Assembly: GCF_032714495.1 (NCBI RefSeq) | Contig: NZ_JAWDKB010000003.1 | Location: 235,485 to 299,484 of the forward strand | DNA length: 64,000 nt | From: Methanorbis rubei | GTDB taxonomy: Archaea > Halobacteriota > Methanomicrobia > Methanomicrobiales > Methanocorpusculaceae | Reading direction: 5' to 3' | Part shown: piece after piece, positions 60,993 to 64,000 of the stretch | Layout: the number at the start of each line of letters is the position of its first letter | Numbering within the stretch: position 1 is the stretch's first letter | The notes under the pieces: generated by a model | Told to the model about the DNA's origin: nothing | The model's input: only the letters and a program-made list of their open reading frames with translations | Databases searched by the model: none | Made by a program: the position numbers and the translations under genes

Positions 60993-61861
60993 TTCAGTTC
61001 AACATCCCATACGCAGTGCCAGGTGCGGCTCGCGTACTTCTTTACTTTATGTTCGCTGAGAGAATACCTAAAGCCTGCCCCTTCGACAGCAGCGGCAACC
61101 GCGTCCGACCGGTCGCCGACCCCGTGAACATGTAGAATAGTCCCGGGGGCTGCATGAGCAAGAGCGTGCGGAAGAAAATCAATCGCGTCAAAGTGTCCCA
61201 TCAGTATCCGGTCGTAGGTGCCGGAAAGCAGATCGCGGCAGTCGCCGCACTCTGCATGAACACTGCGGTGAACCGCGTTGTCATGAAGATTTTTGATCAG
61301 ATACATGAACGAGACGCGATTGATCTCCATCGCATGCACCTCGGCTCCCTTGAGTGCGGCGTTGAGGGTGAAGTAGCCGATGCCGGCAAACATGTCGGCA
61401 ACTTTTTCGCCTGACCGCACGAGAGACCGCAGCCGCATTTTTTCGCGCCGGTTGCCTTGCGAGAACATGATCTCTGCAGGGTTGAGCGTGTAAAAAATTC
61501 CTGCTTCACAGAAGCTGACGTCATGCGGTTTTCCGTAGAGGACAGCAGTTTCCGGCAGCCGCATGACACCTGCATGTTCCTGTAGGTGAAGAATGCAGGA
61601 AGGGTGCTCCCATGCGATGAGGTCGTCAAGCTGGTCAGCAGTCGGTGCCGCTCCGTGCAAAAGCAGGGTGTCGCCGAGTCGCTGGTAGCCGGGGCCCTTG
61701 TACGGCGTCCGGTCAGGAATCTCAAGATCGTACGGCAAGCCGTCCAGAACCGGAACATAGGCGTACTCGCCGTCGCAGTAGATGCTGCGGCTGTTGTCGC
61801 GCCAGGGTTCAGTCCTGGATAGATTCGGCAGCGAACTCTTCAATATCCTGCGGACTTTCAT
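60989..61861 (-). CDS. Taw2/Trm5-family tRNA-modifying enzyme
   Basis: 290 residues, a class I SAM enzyme of the Met10 family. The SAM-binding motif is VADMFAGIGYFTLNAALKGA, preceded by IMFSQGNRREKMRLRSLV, and followed by HAMEINRVSFMYLIKNLH and LMGHFDAIDFLPHALA. In archaea these enzymes act at G37 of tRNA: Trm5 methylates it, and Taw2 transfers the aminocarboxypropyl group in wyosine synthesis. The short N-terminus and FSQGNRREKMR favour Taw2, but I cannot exclude a Trm5b-like methyltransferase. The start overlaps the nmd3 3' end by about 50 bp, and its stop overlaps the coaBC start by 4 bp. Confidence 0.82.
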   Translation of the reverse strand: MKVRRILKSSLPNLSRTEPWRDNSRSIYCDGEYAYVPVLDGLPYDLEIPDRTPYKGPGYQRLGDTLLLHGAAPTADQLDDLIAWEHPSCILHLQEHAGVMRLPETAVLYGKPHDVSFCEAGIFYTLNPAEIMFSQGNRREKMRLRSLVRSGEKVADMFAGIGYFTLNAALKGAEVHAMEINRVSFMYLIKNLHDNAVHRSVHAECGDCRDLLSGTYDRILMGHFDAIDFLPHALAHAAPGTILHVHGVGDRSDAVAAAVEGAGFRYSLSEHKVKKYASRTWHCVWDVELK

Positions 61862-62906
61862 TGGATTTGCCTGCCGGAATCAGCTGGTCTTCGTCACGCA
61901 CAAAGAGAACAGAGTCTCCGATGTCGGCGTCAATCCATGCATGATCCGGCATTTCTGCGGTTTTCTGGGTGACAGGGTCAAGCACGCCGAGGATGCCTGC
62001 GTCACGGTAGATGACCATCGCGGTTTCCGCGGTTCTGATGTTTCCAAAAAGGGGATCATCCACATCCTCGCGGAAGTTGCGGGACTGGCCGGTCTTTAGG
62101 TCGCGGACGAAGAGCATGTCTTTGGTCTGGCGGAGAATCTGGAAGTAGTCGCGGCCGTGTCTGATGATGTCGCCGCGGGAGAAACGCGGCAGCCGAATTG
62201 AGTAGGTGACGCGGTAGAGTTTGATGCCTGCTTTTTCACCGACGAGTTTCGGATGCGTGGTAAAGGACCCGCCGAGCGCACCGCAGATGTCAACAGAGAT
62301 TGCGTTGCCGATCGCTTGTGAGCTGAAGATGATGTCAAGCCCGTCTTTTTGTTCGTCGACGTCGGAGACGAAGGATAAGCGGTCGCCTGCGGTCTGGAGC
62401 TGGTCTTCAATCTGGTAGGCGATCTCGGCAGCTCTCCGGAGTTCGTAAGGCGTGGGTTTTCTTCCGTTTGCACGCACCTGAATGATGCCTTCGTAGTAGC
62501 TGCCGGAGATTCTGCAGCAGCGGTCACACTGTTCACGCGCCCAGACGATTTTGATCTTTTCGGTGACTTCGACCGGTACGCCGTAGAGATTTCCTGATAC
62601 GAAGACGGTGGCAATGGATCGGTTGACGCTGATGTCCACGATATGGATATCTTTCTGGATATCACGGAGATCTTTGTGCAGGGATATTGCGCCGCTCACA
62701 AGGTTGTAGGCGAGTTCTTCACGGTCGACCGGGCAGTCGGTCCAGAGGCCGGCGGTTTTGGTGGAGCCGCAGGTCGGGCAGTAGGTGCAGATGACGCGGG
62801 GTTCCATTGTTACCCAGACAGTATCTTTTACGCGGCATTTTCCGCAGAGCTCTCCGTTTTCCGACGGTGCTCCGCATTTGGGGCAGAATCCTGAGGTGAG
62901 GGTCAT
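61809..62906 (-). CDS. nmd3: Nmd3 family protein
   Basis: 365 residues. N-terminal zinc module with FCPKCGAPSENGELCGKCRV, then CTYCPTCGSTKTAG and a third pair in REQCDRCCRISGSYYE. This is the architecture of Nmd3, the eukaryotic 60S export adaptor, whose archaeal forms are ribosome-associated. Residues from about 165 carry the OB-like and SH3-like parts (LPRFSRGDIIRHGRDYFQIL). It lies between the DUF424 gene and the Taw2-like gene, so translation-related genes cluster here. Overlap with the next gene is about 50 bp. Confidence 0.9.
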   Translation of the reverse strand: MTLTSGFCPKCGAPSENGELCGKCRVKDTVWVTMEPRVICTYCPTCGSTKTAGLWTDCPVDREELAYNLVSGAISLHKDLRDIQKDIHIVDISVNRSIATVFVSGNLYGVPVEVTEKIKIVWAREQCDRCCRISGSYYEGIIQVRANGRKPTPYELRRAAEIAYQIEDQLQTAGDRLSFVSDVDEQKDGLDIIFSSQAIGNAISVDICGALGGSFTTHPKLVGEKAGIKLYRVTYSIRLPRFSRGDIIRHGRDYFQILRQTKDMLFVRDLKTGQSRNFREDVDDPLFGNIRTAETAMVIYRDAGILGVLDPVTQKTAEMPDHAWIDADIGDSVLFVRDEDQLIPAGKSNESPQDIEEFAAESIQD

Positions 62907-62909
62907 TGT

Positions 62910-63203
62910 TTAGAGTCCGTAGATTTGGGTGTGAGGGATGTCGCCGATCATGATGCAGCACTGTTTGTCAATGAGTCCTGCGGCGATGGCGAGTTCACAT
63001 ACACGTTTTCCGATGAGGTTGGCATTTGCTGCGGAGGTGAGGGCGGCGAGGACTGCGGCTTCGTCGACAAGCGTGTTGCCATAGAATCCAGGGTCGACGA
63101 TGATGTCACAGGCAGGGCAGGTGAGCGTGGTATTGAGTAGTTCGCGGTCACAGACTGCGACGACCTCACCCTGTCCCGGGATATTGTGGATTTTAAGATA
63201 CAT
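62910..63203 (-). CDS. DUF424 protein, archaeal conserved
   Basis: 97 residues starting MYLKIHNIPGQGEVVAVCDR. DUF424 is a small archaeal family; the middle reads DIIVDPGFYGNTLVDEAAVL and the end ANLIGKRVCELAIAAGLIDK with QCCIMIGDIPHTQIYGL. Function is unknown; family members are often next to translation genes, as here next to nmd3 (3 nt gap). It is the first gene of the minus-strand operon that runs through to the RFC-like gene, and its promoter is in the repeat-rich region to the right. Confidence 0.88.
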   Translation of the reverse strand: MYLKIHNIPGQGEVVAVCDRELLNTTLTCPACDIIVDPGFYGNTLVDEAAVLAALTSAANANLIGKRVCELAIAAGLIDKQCCIMIGDIPHTQIYGL

Positions 63204-63354
63204 TTCTTAGTGTATGTATTGGGTGCGGACAATAATTACATTATTGCATTTGGGAATAGGTTTGATGCCGAGCGCCAACTGCTGTGCAGGGTTGCGCCAA
63301 GTAAATGTCGATGTATTATTGGTAGTTTTAGAGATGAAGAGTAATACTCGTCTT

Positions 63355-63473
63355 ACGCCAACCTGCCAACCTATAATATAATTTTTGTCTGATTCTTTTG
63401 GGGATATTATATATACTGAATCTTGGGTCTATGGGTGTGCTAAGATTTCATTTTAGGTTGGCAGGTTGGCGTG
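63355..63473. repeat. Inverted arms of 8-nt units around a TATA-rich spacer
   Basis: Left arm ACGCCAACCTGCCAACCTAT (63355-63376) and right arm TTTTAGGTTGGCAGGTTGGC (63451-63473) are complementary over about 20 bp. Each arm is two GCCAACCT units. The 75-nt spacer is AT-rich with TATTATATATAC at 63405-63416. A related single palindrome AGGTTGGTGCCAACT occurs at about 63523-63537. The plan recalls the 7-nt-unit arms at 8.1 and 46.1 kb, but the spacer has no copy of the small-RNA core. Confidence 0.6.
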
Positions 63474-63626
63474 CTCGAATATTTCGGTTTGGTTTGTCTA
63501 TCAGAGTGAGTAAATGCGTGACAGGTTGGTGCCAACTATGCACTCTCACAAAAAGATTTAGTTACTTTTTTTGAAAAAAAAGTAAATGGGCAAGCGATAA
63601 GCGTGGCCTCGTGTGAAAAGAAAACC

Positions 63627-64000
63627 GCAAATCCACGCAAATCTCGCCCTTCGGGCTCCACAAATCGCATTTGCGAACCGTCGCTCTCATCCCGCCGGAT
63701 TCCGGCGGGCTCGTTGCTATCGCAACCGCGACTGCAAATGCTGGGCGGCGCCAGTCGGGCGCCGCCATAGGTTAAATGGATCGCATCCGAAGTGAGGACA
63801 ATCTGAAAGTTTCAGACATAATGACACACCATGAATATTATCCGATAAACAACAGGCGGCGCCCGACTGGCGCCGTCCAGCGTTTGCCGTCGCGGTTGCG
63901 ATAGCAACGAGCCCGCCGGAATCCGGCGGGATGAGAGCGACGAAATAGCAAACGCGATTTGCGGAGCGAGCATCAGCGAGCGAGATTTGCGTGGATTTGC
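63627..64000. repeat. Large palindrome with GC-rich hairpins, cut by the window end
   Basis: Left arm from GCAAATCCACGCAAATCTCG (63627) through CATCCCGCCGGATTCCGGCG to GGCGGCGCCAGTCGGGCGCC (about 63744-63766). The right arm from about 63851 repeats all this in reverse complement, ending at GCGAGATTTGCGTGGATTTG next to the window end. Arms are about 140-150 bp with an 85-bp AT-rich centre holding CTGAAAGTTTCAG. No gene. It may be another palindromic element family, and its right end may lie beyond the window. Confidence 0.65.

Noticed and set aside
1..64000. Search for tRNA, rRNA, insertion-sequence transposase and replication origin
   Set aside because: No cloverleaf with CCA-ready ends, no rRNA segments, no DDE, HUH or serine recombinase frames and no Orc1/Cdc6 gene with origin boxes was found; mcm alone is not evidence for an origin here.

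Overview
The window comes from a methanogenic archaeon, most likely of the order Methanomicrobiales (Methanocorpusculum-like; this is inference from gene content). Archaeal markers are a Cdc46/MCM helicase, a Hef helicase-nuclease, the PAN proteasome ATPase, an RFC small-subunit protein, Nmd3, a Taw2/Trm5 wyosine enzyme and the archaeal pantoate kinase / phosphopantothenate synthetase route. The partial gene at the left edge matches MptD of methanopterin synthesis. Promoters have TATA boxes about 25 nt upstream of starts, and some messages look leaderless. I saw no rRNA, tRNA, CRISPR array or transposase gene.

Layout. 1-2459 (minus): mptD (partial) and mcm. 2741-3568: a duplicated-domain lipoprotein. 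3708-8097: a compact leuA-leuC-leuD-leuB operon. 8742-11006: hef. 11144-15222 (minus): an AT-rich sugar-nucleotide/glycan operon (ugd, galU, a UXS-like epimerase, a GT17 glycosyltransferase). 15606-17333: glyS. 18034-21767: a Kef-type antiporter, an HTH protein and a UPF0173 hydrolase. 22175-28755: an accessory block of small membrane and secreted proteins with two paralogous membrane-anchored winged-helix regulators. 28915-35588 (minus): M42 peptidase, aminotransferase, phosphohexuloisomerase; a rubredoxin-FMN oxidoreductase with rubrerythrin; an MgtE-like transporter. 36073-46014: an AT-rich four-gene operon ending in a 1759-residue DEAH helicase with a DUF1998-like C-terminus, here read as a Druantia-like defence system without a DruA gene. 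46410-52082: a polyphosphate operon (ppk1, CHAD-phosphoesterase fusion, ppx). 52222-52602: a GxxExxY protein inside a palindromic cassette. 52835-56441: PAN, two small conserved genes and purB. 57297-63203 (minus): Nmd3, Taw2-like enzyme, CoaBC, pantoate kinase, phosphopantothenate synthetase and an RFC-like protein, headed by a DUF424 gene.

The intergenic DNA is unusually structured. A family of palindromic elements with ends TAGGA(C/G)TTACGC and arms built of short TTCCGTG-type units occurs at about eight places. Two full copies have candidate 6-bp target duplications, one is nested inside another palindrome, and one palindrome carries the GxxExxY (PD-ExK fold) gene at its apex. This suggests a mobile cassette with short non-coding derivatives. 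Separately, two loci (about 8.2 kb and 46.1 kb) carry near-identical candidate small RNAs on the minus strand, each with the same upstream box, TATA box and T-run, and each enclosed by inverted arms of tandem 7-nt units.

The strongest candidates for something new are the Druantia-like operon without DruA, the GxxExxY cassette with its palindromic relatives, and the twin small-RNA loci.
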